Source: Clostridia bacterium (GTDB lineage: Bacteria; Bacillota; Clostridia; Oscillospirales; CAG-272). Taken from it: 12,735 nucleotides of DNA. The notes beneath the pieces were generated by a model. The model was given only the letters and a program-made list of their open reading frames with translations, was not told the DNA's origin and did not search any database. Location of the stretch: assembly GCA_900770605.1 (NCBI GenBank), contig CAAGKS010000005.1:1-12735 (forward strand). The letters run 5' to 3'. Below are positions 5,468 through 12,735 of this stretch, piece by piece. Every line of letters begins with the position of its first letter. Within the stretch, counting starts at the first letter, position 1. A program made the translations under genes and the position numbers.

Positions 5468-6547
5468 ATGATAAAGATCGATCATCTGGTTAAAAATTAC
5501 GGATCTAACTGCGCCCTTGACGACGTCAGCTTTGAGGTCAAGAAGGGTGAGATAGTAGGACTTCTCGGACCTAACGGCGCGGGAAAGAGTACCACTATGA
5601 ATATCCTTACGGGGTATCTTTCGAGCACGTCGGGCAGCGTTTCGGTTGCAGGTATAGACGTGCTGGACAACCCTATCGAAGCCAAGAAGCATATCGGCTA
5701 TCTTCCCGAGCAGCCCCCGCTGTATCTGGATATGACGGTTGAGGAGTATCTTATATTCAACTACAACCTCAAGGGCTGCAAGCTCAACCGCGATAAGCAC
5801 CTTGAGGAGATATGCGAGGTAGTCAAGATAAAGGACGTTTACCACCGCGTGATCAGAAATCTCTCCAAAGGATACAGACAGAGAGTGGGAATAGCTCAGG
5901 CGCTCATAGGAAGTCCCGAGGTCATAATATTCGACGAGCCCACGGTAGGACTTGACCCCAAGCAGATAATCGAGGTAAGAAACCTGCTCCGTACGCTCGG
6001 CAAGAGCCACACGGTCATACTCTCCACGCATATCTTGCAGGAGGTGCAGGCGGTGTGCGACAGAATAGTTATTATCAACAAGGGTAAGATAGTCGCGGAC
6101 GAAAAGACCGAGAATATCACCCGCGCGGTAGAGAATAACAGACGCTTCAACGTCAAGATATGCGGTCCTCAGAAGGAGGTACTCGCAATGCTCCGCTCAA
6201 AGCCCGGTATTATTTCTGCCGAGCTGCTCTCTCAAAGAGACGGAGACGCGTATTCGTACGTTATAGAGAGCGAGGTAGGCGTTGATATCAGAAAGAATCT
6301 GTTCTATACGCTCGCAGAGAAGAACTGGCCGCTTATCGGCATGGAGGCGCTCGGTATGAGCCTTGAGGATATCTTTATCGCCATAGTGGATCAGAGCGCG
6401 CCCAAGTCGAGATACGAGCGCCGCGCAGCAAAGAGCAGCGCAAAGCAGTCACAGGCAGATGACGTTGCAAAGACGCTCGTCAAAAATGCGGATAAGTCGG
6501 CGGATAAGGGCCGTTACTCCTCACTTTTTGAGGACGATAACAAGTGA
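5468..6547 (+). CDS. GldA-like ABC transporter ATP-binding protein (359 aa)
   Basis: Cytoplasmic ATPase of an ABC-2 type transporter. All nucleotide-binding motifs are present in order: Walker A GPNGAGKST (34-42), Q-loop within GYLPEQPPLY (Q82), signature LSKGYRQR (132-139), Walker B VIIFDEP (152-158), D-loop GLDP (161-164) and switch histidine H188 in STHI. GYLPEQPPLYLDMTVEEYL and LSKGYRQRVGIAQAL are typical, from family knowledge, of the GldA/NatA/CcmA branch that pairs with ABC-2 permeases. A regulatory-type domain follows (about 225-310), and then a charged Lys/Ser/Ala tail (311-359) that most relatives of about 300-310 aa lack. The ribosome site AAAGGAA (5448-5454) is 13 bases from the ATG, slightly distant. 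It is the first gene of a four-gene operon; the permease begins 23 bp downstream. The transported substrate is unknown. Confidence 0.93.
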   Translation: MIKIDHLVKNYGSNCALDDVSFEVKKGEIVGLLGPNGAGKSTTMNILTGYLSSTSGSVSVAGIDVLDNPIEAKKHIGYLPEQPPLYLDMTVEEYLIFNYNLKGCKLNRDKHLEEICEVVKIKDVYHRVIRNLSKGYRQRVGIAQALIGSPEVIIFDEPTVGLDPKQIIEVRNLLRTLGKSHTVILSTHILQEVQAVCDRIVIINKGKIVADEKTENITRAVENNRRFNVKICGPQKEVLAMLRSKPGIISAELLSQRDGDAYSYVIESEVGVDIRKNLFYTLAEKNWPLIGMEALGMSLEDIFIAIVDQSAPKSRYERRAAKSSAKQSQADDVAKTLVKNADKSADKGRYSSLFEDDNK

Positions 6548-6570
6548 TTTTGGGAAAGGAAGTAAAGTAG

Positions 6571-7317
6571 ATGTTCGCAATATTTAAAAAAGAGCTTCGC
6601 GCTTATTTCATAAATGCTATCGGATACGTTTACGTTGGCGTATTTCTGGTGGCGGCGGCAATAATGTGCTGCTATACGACGCTCGGAAGTCAGTCCTATG
6701 ACACCGATTCTTATTTTACGCTTCTCGTATTTTCCTTTGTCATACTTATCCCGCTTCTGACTATGAAGCTGTTTTCTGAGGAAAAGAAGCTAAGGACCGA
6801 GCAGCTTTTGATGACCGCCCCCGTATCTATCTGGGGAATGGTGCTTGGAAAATTCTTTGCGGCGTTCACGCTGTTTTCGGCAACCGTGCTGGCGTCCTGC
6901 ATAAACCTTTTCCCGATATATTCTTATGCAAACGTGGAAAGAGCAGGGCAGGAGTACAGTGATATGCACGTAGGTCCCGTCACCGCAGAGGTATTCGCTT
7001 GCGTTATCGGAGTGCTCCTCATCGGCGCGGCATTCGTGGCTATCGGACTTTTCATCTCCTCGATGACCGAAAATCAGCTCGCGGCGGCAGTTATCACCGT
7101 TGCGGTCATAGTATTTATGCTGCTGCTTGACGTGCTTAACCAGTATATCGACGTATATGCCGTTCGCTTTGTAATAAGCTGGGTATGTATGCTCAGTCGT
7201 TTTTCAGGATTTCTTAACGGATATATAGACTACTCCGCTATCCTTTATTATCTGTCAATAGCGGGCGTATTTCTGATGCTGACGGTGCGCGTTTACGATA
7301 AGCGCCGTTGGGGTTGA
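6571..7317 (+). CDS. GldF-like ABC-2 permease subunit (248 aa)
   Basis: Integral membrane subunit that should pair with the preceding ATPase. It starts MFAIFKKELRAYF, a cytoplasmic amphipathic N-terminus typical of ABC-2 permeases. Six hydrophobic segments are visible at about 15-37, 47-66, 93-118, 138-163, 168-188 and 226-241. The cytoplasmic loop LLTMKLFSEEKKLRTEQLLMTAPVS (62-86, written here in part: LFSEEKKLRTEQLL) is the family hallmark of GldF/NosY-type permeases and probably contacts the ATPase. AAAGGA (6555-6560) lies ten bases before the ATG. The protein is of usual length (about 240-260 aa) and looks intact. As a single permease gene it probably functions as a homodimer, or with the membrane helices of the next gene product. 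GldF in Bacteroidetes belongs to the gliding apparatus, but no gliding gene is visible here, so the substrate remains unknown. Confidence 0.9.
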   Translation: MFAIFKKELRAYFINAIGYVYVGVFLVAAAIMCCYTTLGSQSYDTDSYFTLLVFSFVILIPLLTMKLFSEEKKLRTEQLLMTAPVSIWGMVLGKFFAAFTLFSATVLASCINLFPIYSYANVERAGQEYSDMHVGPVTAEVFACVIGVLLIGAAFVAIGLFISSMTENQLAAAVITVAVIVFMLLLDVLNQYIDVYAVRFVISWVCMLSRFSGFLNGYIDYSAILYYLSIAGVFLMLTVRVYDKRRWG

Positions 7318-7350
7318 TACGTTTGTGACGAGAAAGGCAAGGATAAAAGA

Positions 7351-9063
7351 ATGAAAATGAAAGCAGAAACAGGCAAGAAGCTCCGTTACGGTGGAATGTC
7401 CGCCGTGCTCACGGCGCTCATCATTGCCGTTGTAATAATAGTTAACGTAATATTCAGTGCGCTTGCGCAAAAATTGCGCTGGTACACTGACCTCACTCCC
7501 GAGCCGCTTTATACGCTCTCCGTGGAGTGCCTTGATATCATCGCAAACGGAGATGCAAAGTTTGAGGAAAGCTCCTCTCCTATTGAGATGGTAGATAAGA
7601 TAAGAGCAGAGAAGCTCGCGGAAGACCCGAATTTTGACGTAAGCTCGCTTATGATCAACATCGTATTTTGCAGCGAGCCCGACGTGCTCGAATCCAACTT
7701 TATGCAAAGATGCGTGTACACCACGGCGCTCGAGCTCGAGCAGAAATTCCCCGAGCACATCAACGTGGAGTATCACAATATCCACCGCAATCCCACCGCG
7801 GTTGCAAAATACAAGGCAAATTCAAGAGTTACGATAGATACCACCAGCGTAATTATCGAATTTGGAACTGAATACAGAATACGCCCCATAAATTCCTTCT
7901 TTACGTTTGACGACTCCACAAGCACAGAGCCTTGGGCGTATAACGGCGAGAAGGCGTTCACCTCGTCCATACTCGCGGTAACGAGAGCCGAGTCACCCTT
8001 GGCTTGTATCACCGCTAACCACGGCGAGAGATTTGACGACGAGGTGTTTGTAAATACCCTTACGGACGCGGGATACGAGGTACAGATTATAGACCTTGCC
8101 GCGCAGGAGATCCCCGATGAGTGCAGACTCGTAATAGTCTTCAATCCCGATACGGACTTTAAGGTGCCCGACGGCGTTACGGATATCGATGAGATATCAA
8201 AGCTCGACGATTTTCTTGATAAGGGTAACGCGTTGATGGTATTTATGGACGCGGATACCGCAAGACTTGATAACTTTGAGGAATTCCTCGAGGAGTGGGG
8301 AATTTCCTTCAACAGAGACTATTCCACAGGCGCCGAGCAGCCCTGCTATATTCGCGAGAGCGCAGAGAATACGTTGCTTATCAACCAGAGCTCGTCCAAG
8401 TACGGCTATACCTTCAACGCGCAGTACGTGACCGCAGGTCTTGGCGGAAGCCTTACCGAGACCCTTCGTGACCGCACGCCCAAGAGCATGGTATTTGGAA
8501 ACGCGATGTCGATATCCTATTCCGATCTCTACGAGCCAAAGCACTTTACTCCCGCCGAGGATCAGACGGATAAGCAGGAATACGATTTCGGCTACTACTA
8601 TATGGACGACGGACGCGAGAGAATGATCTATGACGTCTTTACCACCAGCCCTGACGCCGTATCGGTAGCAGGAGGAGTTGAGGTAGGTAAGGCTACCGCG
8701 CTCCAGCCTTATAAGCTGATGACGGTATCCGTTGAGAGCAGATACACGCAGGAGGATAATTACGGTTATTCTATGGTCGATGACGCGTCCTACGTATTCG
8801 CGTGCGGCTCGGTGGAGTTTGCATCTTCAACGCTGCTCCAATCCAATTCCTACGGTAACACAGATCTTCTCCTCACGGCGCTCAACCAGATAGGCAGAGA
8901 GCCCGTTCCCGTTGGACTTGAGCGCAAGCCTCTTTCGGATAAGACCATAGATACCGTTACCGAGGCTGATGCGACACAGTACACCGTAGTTCTTGCGCTG
9001 ATCCCTGCGATCGCGTCTGTCGCTTGCGGAGTAGTTATACTCGTTAGGAGAAAGTACAGATGA
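7351..9063 (+). CDS. GldG-family ABC auxiliary protein (570 aa)
   Basis: Membrane-anchored extracytoplasmic partner of the ABC-2 transporter. A hydrophobic helix at about 16-38 is followed by a large soluble part starting RWYTDLTPEPLYTLS, and a second helix lies at about 546-565, ending in RRKYR on the cytoplasmic side. The signature of the GldG/ABC_transp_aux fold is seen as GEKAFTSSILAVT (199-211), CITANHGERF (219-228), then GYEVQIIDLA (241-250), RLVIVFNPDTDF (259-270) and a DDFLDKGNALMVFMD stretch (286-300) with EEWGISF (314-320). This matches the usual HGE plus GIFT-like arrangement from family knowledge. The start ATG has AAGGA at 7339-7343; a second ATG at 7357 is possible. The gene begins 33 bp after the permease and its TGA overlaps the next gene by ATGA, so translation of the two is probably coupled. 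Confidence 0.88.
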   Translation: MKMKAETGKKLRYGGMSAVLTALIIAVVIIVNVIFSALAQKLRWYTDLTPEPLYTLSVECLDIIANGDAKFEESSSPIEMVDKIRAEKLAEDPNFDVSSLMINIVFCSEPDVLESNFMQRCVYTTALELEQKFPEHINVEYHNIHRNPTAVAKYKANSRVTIDTTSVIIEFGTEYRIRPINSFFTFDDSTSTEPWAYNGEKAFTSSILAVTRAESPLACITANHGERFDDEVFVNTLTDAGYEVQIIDLAAQEIPDECRLVIVFNPDTDFKVPDGVTDIDEISKLDDFLDKGNALMVFMDADTARLDNFEEFLEEWGISFNRDYSTGAEQPCYIRESAENTLLINQSSSKYGYTFNAQYVTAGLGGSLTETLRDRTPKSMVFGNAMSISYSDLYEPKHFTPAEDQTDKQEYDFGYYYMDDGRERMIYDVFTTSPDAVSVAGGVEVGKATALQPYKLMTVSVESRYTQEDNYGYSMVDDASYVFACGSVEFASSTLLQSNSYGNTDLLLTALNQIGREPVPVGLERKPLSDKTIDTVTEADATQYTVVLALIPAIASVACGVVILVRRKYR

Positions 9064-11312
9064 TAAACAAAAAGCAAACGCTTATGAAGCGACGCAGAAA
9101 CGCAATTATTGCGGCGGCGGTAGCGATCGTGGTGCTTGCAGTGGCTCTGGCAGTGGTGATGGATTTTGCGCGCACGCTGGAAATAAAGGACCCTGTTGAT
9201 GATTCGTCTTACTATATACGCTACAAGGACAAGCAGTATCGCTTGTTTGCCGCCGATAAAAAAACGCAGATGCCCACCGAGGTCATCTCAAATTACAGCT
9301 ATTACGTTATGAGCTCGGGAACTCTCGTTGAGATCGATCCCACAACGGGAGCTTACGATATCATTCCCGTGGATATGCCCACGGAGGGAAGCGAGCAGAT
9401 AGAGTATTTCACACGCTATCTCATGTTCCCGCACATTCAAAGATCGTCGATAAAGAGCATAGACGTATATAATTCCAAGGGACAGTATACGTTTTGCAGA
9501 TACGACGAGAATGACAATTCCTCTGACTTTATCATAAAGGGCTCGCCTCAGGTGCAGTTTGACGCGCAGAAATTTTCAAGCCTCGTGGTAAGCGCGGGAT
9601 ACACTATTTCGATCGCCAAGATAAGCGATCCCATCATAGACGAGCGCGGTGAGTTCAGTGAGTACGGACTTGCGGCGGCGGTACGTCCGCTTTATGACGA
9701 GCAGACGGGCAAGGCTGTTATGCTCTATGACGAGCAGGGCGATCCCGTGATTGACGCGCAGGGAAAGCACATTCAGGCAACGTATGAATACACCCCCGCG
9801 TATTACGTCGTTACGGATACCAAGGGAAATCAGTATAAGGTAGTGATCGGAGACGCGCTGCCTGACGGAAGCGGATATTATGCGCAGTACGTTGACGTAA
9901 GCGGTGAGACCGAGATCGCGCGCAAGGCGGTCTACGTGCTCAGCACGACCTACGGAAGCACGATACTCGAGTCCATTGAGAGCTACGTAACACCTCTGCT
10001 CACACAGCCGCTCTCCCTCAATAATTATTTTGACGTTGAGGATTTCTTTATCTTCAAGAAGGATAAGAGCACCAACGAGCTTGCAGTATCCGTCGGATTT
10101 TCCTTTATTGATATTGCGGAAAGAGAAAACACCATAAGATCCGCAGAGCCTTACGTTTTCGTTGACCGAAAGCTCGACGGCTATAAGATGAACGTCGAGA
10201 GGGCTAATTTGTGCCTTGAATCTTTGTATTCACCTACGTTCGTGGGAGTGAGCAAGGTCGCTCCGAGTTGGGAAGAGCTCGTGGAATACGGACTTGCAAC
10301 GCGTGACGGTGTTAACGAGGACGGCGAGCCGCTCTATGTCCTTGACGGCGAGAGCGTTGTCAGCTTTAAGTTCGATCACGCCGAGGACGGCGCAGAGTCA
10401 AAACCCGTTTATTACGTTATATATTTCAGCGATTTTAACGAGAACGGCAACAGATACGCGTACACACAGATGTATGAGATCACCGAGGCAGGCAAGATCG
10501 GCGAGCTTATGTACGGCTTTGATATGATAGTCGAGGTCGAGGATTATACGCTTGAATTTCTCCAGTGGGACGAATACGACTGGATATACAACAACTATTT
10601 CCAGCTCAATATCGCGTTCTGCGAGAAGATAGAGCTTATATCCCGGGACTATTGGGCAACCTTTGAGCTTGATAACTCAAAGTCCGATATGAAGGATCAG
10701 ATAAGCTCCACGAATATCTCTATCACAGGCAAGGACTCGCTCGGTAACGATACCACCACGTTCTCAGGTATTAGCGTTGTGGATAACAACGGCAATATCT
10801 GGACTATTACCTCAAAGACGGTAAAGTGCCACACGCCCGGGGGCGAGGAGCTGAGGCTCAAGATCGCGGAATATCAGGATAACGCTATCGGACTTAACGT
10901 CCGAGTGCTCACCACCTATATCGAGGCAATGGACGGAAGCAAGGTCTACGTTACTGCCGACGAGGTAAGAGTTGAGGCGTTGTCGCCCGAGAAATCCGTG
11001 ACCTACGTCCGTTACGATACCGACCTTTTCAGAATGTTCTATCAGACGCTTCTCGCGTCAAGAATAGCCAACACCTACGAGCTTAGCGCCGAGGAGGAGG
11101 CTGCGCTTCTTGCAGACGAGAGCAAGCTCCGGCTCACGCTCAAGGTGCTTGACACCGAGGGCACGGAGACGGTTTATTGCTTCTATTCGCTGACGGCGAG
11201 AAAATCCTATATCACCATAAACGGTGGCGGCGGATTTTACGTTCAGGCGGACAGAACGGAGAGATTTATCTCCGAGGTGCAAAAGTTCTTTGCAAATCAA
11301 CCCATACAATAA
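9060..11312 (+). CDS. Membrane-anchored DUF4340-type protein (750 aa)
   Basis: The last gene of the operon, overlapping the GldG-like gene by four bases (ATGA), with AGGAG at 9046-9050. A basic N-terminus (KKQTLMKRRRN, 4-14) and one hydrophobic helix (about 15-35) place the remaining 710 residues or so outside the membrane; no second helix or lipobox is seen. From synteny and the pattern of the N-terminal part (IKDP, then YYIRYKDKQYRLF and later SLVVSAGYTISIAKI) I assign it to the DUF4340 family, which typically sits after GldG in such operons. This is recall of synteny, not a computed match. It is longer than many DUF4340 proteins (300-600 aa). No catalytic motif is recognisable. A structural or substrate-handling role together with the GldG-like protein is inferred. 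The gene ends six bases before a strong terminator. Confidence 0.78.
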   Translation: MINKKQTLMKRRRNAIIAAAVAIVVLAVALAVVMDFARTLEIKDPVDDSSYYIRYKDKQYRLFAADKKTQMPTEVISNYSYYVMSSGTLVEIDPTTGAYDIIPVDMPTEGSEQIEYFTRYLMFPHIQRSSIKSIDVYNSKGQYTFCRYDENDNSSDFIIKGSPQVQFDAQKFSSLVVSAGYTISIAKISDPIIDERGEFSEYGLAAAVRPLYDEQTGKAVMLYDEQGDPVIDAQGKHIQATYEYTPAYYVVTDTKGNQYKVVIGDALPDGSGYYAQYVDVSGETEIARKAVYVLSTTYGSTILESIESYVTPLLTQPLSLNNYFDVEDFFIFKKDKSTNELAVSVGFSFIDIAERENTIRSAEPYVFVDRKLDGYKMNVERANLCLESLYSPTFVGVSKVAPSWEELVEYGLATRDGVNEDGEPLYVLDGESVVSFKFDHAEDGAESKPVYYVIYFSDFNENGNRYAYTQMYEITEAGKIGELMYGFDMIVEVEDYTLEFLQWDEYDWIYNNYFQLNIAFCEKIELISRDYWATFELDNSKSDMKDQISSTNISITGKDSLGNDTTTFSGISVVDNNGNIWTITSKTVKCHTPGGEELRLKIAEYQDNAIGLNVRVLTTYIEAMDGSKVYVTADEVRVEALSPEKSVTYVRYDTDLFRMFYQTLLASRIANTYELSAEEEAALLADESKLRLTLKVLDTEGTETVYCFYSLTARKSYITINGGGGFYVQADRTERFISEVQKFFANQPIQ

Positions 11313-11318
11313 AAAAAT

Positions 11319-11351
11319 AACCGCTATTTCGGCTTTGCCGAAATAGCGGTT
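11319..11351. terminator. Bidirectional terminator between the ABC operon and prfB
   Basis: A perfect 15-bp stem, aaccgctatttcggc (11319-11333) with gccgaaatagcggtt (11337-11351), closes a TTT loop. On the minus strand it is followed by ATTTTTTT, a good tail for prfB; on the plus strand by TTGATTTT, a weaker tail for the DUF4340-type gene. Both convergent genes stop within about 12 bp of it. Confidence 0.93.
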
Positions 11352-11361
11352 TTGATTTTCT

Positions 11362-12474
11362 TTACGCGTTTTTAGCGTTCATTTTGAGATATTCGTTGAT
11401 AAACTCGTCGATCTCGCCGTCCATTACCGCGGAGATGTTTCCGTCCTCGTGGCCTGTTCTTGTGTCCTTAGCGAGAGTGTAGGGCATAAATACGTAGGAG
11501 CAGATCTGTGAGCCCCACTCGATATTACCCTTGTTGCCCTGAATATCCTCAATGGTGTCAAGACGCTCGCGGAGCTTGATCTCCATGAGCTTTGCCTTGA
11601 GCATCTTCATAGCGGTTTCCTTGTTCTGAAGCTGTGAACGCTCGGTCTGGCAGCCTACCACGATACCCGTGGGCTTGTGGGTGAGGCGCACCGCCGACTC
11701 GGTCTTGTTGATGTGCTGACCGCCCGCGCCGCTGGAGCGGTGCGCCGTTACTTCGATATCCTCGTCACGAATTTCCACCTTGTCGATGTTATCGAACTCG
11801 GGCATTACCTCGATAGAAGCGAAGGACGTCTGTCTGCGGCCTGCCGCGTCAAAGGGGGAAACGCGCACCAGGCGGTGAACGCCGTTTTCTGCCTTGAGGT
11901 AGCCGTACGCGTTAAGTCCTTCAACCATTATAGTCGCGCTCTTGATACCTGCCGCATCGCCGTCAAGCCAGTCGATGAGCTTGTATTTGTAGCCCTTGCG
12001 CTCTGCCCAACGTGTGATCATACGGTAGAGCATCTGCGCCCAGTCCTGCGCCTCAGTTCCGCCGGCGCCGGGGTGGAAGGAAACGATAGCGTTGTTCTTG
12101 TCGTACTCACCCGAGAGCAGAATTTCAATTCTCTTGCTTTCAGCGGTCTTCGCGATCTCGTTCAGTTCGGACTGTACCTCTTCAACGTAGCCCTCTTCGT
12201 TTTCCTCGATAGCCATTTCAGCCAAGGTGATAGCGTCTTCAAGACGGCTCTTGAGGTCGTCGTAGCCCTCGATAGTGTCCTTGGTCTGCTTTATCTTTTG
12301 CAGGATCTTTGAGGAATTTTCCTGGTTTGACCAGAAATCAGGATCAAGTGTCTTGGCGTCAAGCTCCTCGGCGAGCTGGCGAAGCTCGTCAACGCGGAGC
12401 GCAGAACCGAGATCCTCAATATCCGCGCGCATAGCAATAAGCTTATATTTTGCGTCTTCCAATGCAATTATCAT
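11362..12474 (-). CDS. prfB: Peptide chain release factor 2 (370 aa), single-frame form
   Basis: Releases the finished peptide at UGA and UAA codons on the ribosome. The SPF tripeptide that defines RF2 stop-codon specificity is at 206-208 (VRVSPFDAAGRRQTS), and the catalytic GGQ at 251-253 in SSGAGGQHINKTESAVR. The length is normal for RF2 (about 365-370 aa). In many bacteria prfB carries an in-frame UGA near codon 25 that needs a +1 frameshift. Here the matching region (residues 23-29, GSALRVD) is read straight through as CTC CGC GTT GAC, with no stop (plus-strand positions 12388-12399), so this autoregulation is absent. AGGAG lies at 12489-12485, ten bases before the ATG, and a consensus promoter precedes it. 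Four genes in this window end in TGA (paralog 2, ATPase, permease, GldG-like), consistent with a need for RF2. Confidence 0.97.
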   Translation of the reverse strand: MIIALEDAKYKLIAMRADIEDLGSALRVDELRQLAEELDAKTLDPDFWSNQENSSKILQKIKQTKDTIEGYDDLKSRLEDAITLAEMAIEENEEGYVEEVQSELNEIAKTAESKRIEILLSGEYDKNNAIVSFHPGAGGTEAQDWAQMLYRMITRWAERKGYKYKLIDWLDGDAAGIKSATIMVEGLNAYGYLKAENGVHRLVRVSPFDAAGRRQTSFASIEVMPEFDNIDKVEIRDEDIEVTAHRSSGAGGQHINKTESAVRLTHKPTGIVVGCQTERSQLQNKETAMKMLKAKLMEIKLRERLDTIEDIQGNKGNIEWGSQICSYVFMPYTLAKDTRTGHEDGNISAVMDGEIDEFINEYLKMNAKNA

Positions 12475-12509
12475 AGTTTATATACTCCTAAACATAATTA
12501 TCTATTTTA

Positions 12510-12538
12510 ATTATACCACAAAATATATTTAAAATCAA
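12510..12538 (-). promoter_or_regulatory. Sigma-A promoter of prfB
   Basis: On the minus strand TTGATT (12538-12533) and TATAAT (12515-12510) are separated by 17 bp, and the -10 is preceded by TGG, giving an extended -10. The predicted leader is about 29 nt and carries AGGAG. Confidence 0.85.
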
Positions 12539-12580
12539 TAGTTGTTTGCTTGAATTTTTCAAAAAAGCGTGTGGGTTTCA

Positions 12581-12646
12581 GGGCGACGTCCAACGTTTGC
12601 TTATGGCAAACTTGCCAAGTTCGCTGTGCGAACGTCGAGGCCGCCC
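12581..12646. repeat. Cloverleaf-like palindromic element, left half of an intergenic repeat
   Basis: An outer stem (GGGCG 12581-12585 with CGCCC 12642-12646, continued by GACGT 12585-12589 with ACGTC 12632-12636) can enclose two hairpins: GTTTGC 12595-12600 with GCAAAC 12606-12611 and GTTCGC 12619-12624 with GCGAAC 12628-12633. The last hairpin and the outer stem share two bases, so they compete partly. No coding frame with a ribosome site lies here. Confidence 0.6.
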
Positions 12647-12655
12647 CGTTATAAG

Positions 12656-12716
12656 CCTTCCCTTGTCAGGGAAGGTGGCACGGCGAGCTTGTAAGCGAAG
12701 CCGTGACGGATGAGTA
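12656..12716. repeat. REP-like repeat with two hairpins, right half of the repeat cluster
   Basis: CCTTCCCT (12656-12663) pairs with AGGGAAGG (12668-12675) around TGTC, followed by CACGGC (12679-12684) pairing with GCCGTG (12700-12705) with an inner GCTT/AAGC, then GACGGATGAGTAG. I recall closely similar strings (a CCTTCCC..GGGAAGG hairpin, GGCGAAGCCG, GACGGATGAG) as an abundant interspersed repeat in gut Clostridia genomes; that is recall, not a search. It may continue past the window edge. Confidence 0.65.
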
Positions 12717-12735
12717 GTTTTGGGCGTACGGTATA

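Noticed and set aside
5861..5884. Non-canonical ABC signature LSKGYRQR instead of LSGGQ
   Set aside because: This variant is normal for the GldA/Nos-type branch of ABC-2 ATPases and does not suggest loss of function.
5375..6031. 218-codon minus-strand frame opposite the ABC ATPase
   Set aside because: Antisense shadow of a gene with all ABC motifs intact; it lacks a ribosome site and any recognisable domain.
11677..12312. 211-codon plus-strand frame opposite prfB
   Set aside because: It is a shadow of prfB codons on the other strand with no promoter or ribosome site; prfB itself is certain.
12581..12646. tRNA gene suggested by the cloverleaf-like folding
   Set aside because: There is no TTC-A-A T-loop motif, no 7-bp acceptor stem with CCA-like end and no proper anticodon arm; the arms also partly overlap.

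Overview
The window looks like a chromosomal segment of an anaerobic gut-type member of the Clostridia (Oscillospirales or Christensenellales-like; the exact family cannot be fixed from sequence alone). The evidence is moderate base composition, strong Shine-Dalgarno sites (AAGGAG), consensus sigma-A promoters, LAC/VGC-type lipoprotein signal peptides, a solute-binding lipoprotein family typical of Clostridia, and a Gld-type ABC/DUF4340 operon that I associate with uncultured Clostridia.

Layout: (1) 1-194, minus strand: the first 40 codons of a class I lysyl-tRNA synthetase with a near-perfect promoter. (2) 348-4884, plus strand: a consensus promoter, a 2 x 12 bp tandem repeat in the leader, then three tandem paralogous solute-binding lipoproteins (488, 491 and 491 aa) with no permease or ATPase gene beside them. 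(3) 4943-5303: a monocistronic 82-aa membrane protein with its own promoter and a strong terminator. (4) 5370-11351: a four-gene operon of GldA-like ATPase, GldF-like permease, GldG-like auxiliary protein and a DUF4340-type membrane-anchored protein, closed by a bidirectional terminator shared with the convergent prfB. (5) 11362-12538, minus strand: prfB (release factor 2) in one open frame without the usual programmed frameshift stop, with a consensus extended -10 promoter. (6) 12576-12720: a dense cluster of palindromes that looks like an interspersed intergenic repeat.

How the genes may work together: the SBP operon makes surface receptors that should capture an extracellular ligand, probably a saccharide, and hand it to a permease encoded elsewhere. 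The ABC operon probably forms one envelope complex: a cytoplasmic ATPase, a six-helix permease, and two large extracytoplasmic partners anchored by N-terminal helices. lysK and prfB are housekeeping translation genes that flank this accessory envelope region. The most unusual items are the orphan SBP triplet with conserved extracellular cysteines, the highly expressed-looking 82-aa membrane protein, and the Gld-like export operon of unknown substrate in a presumably non-gliding Firmicute.
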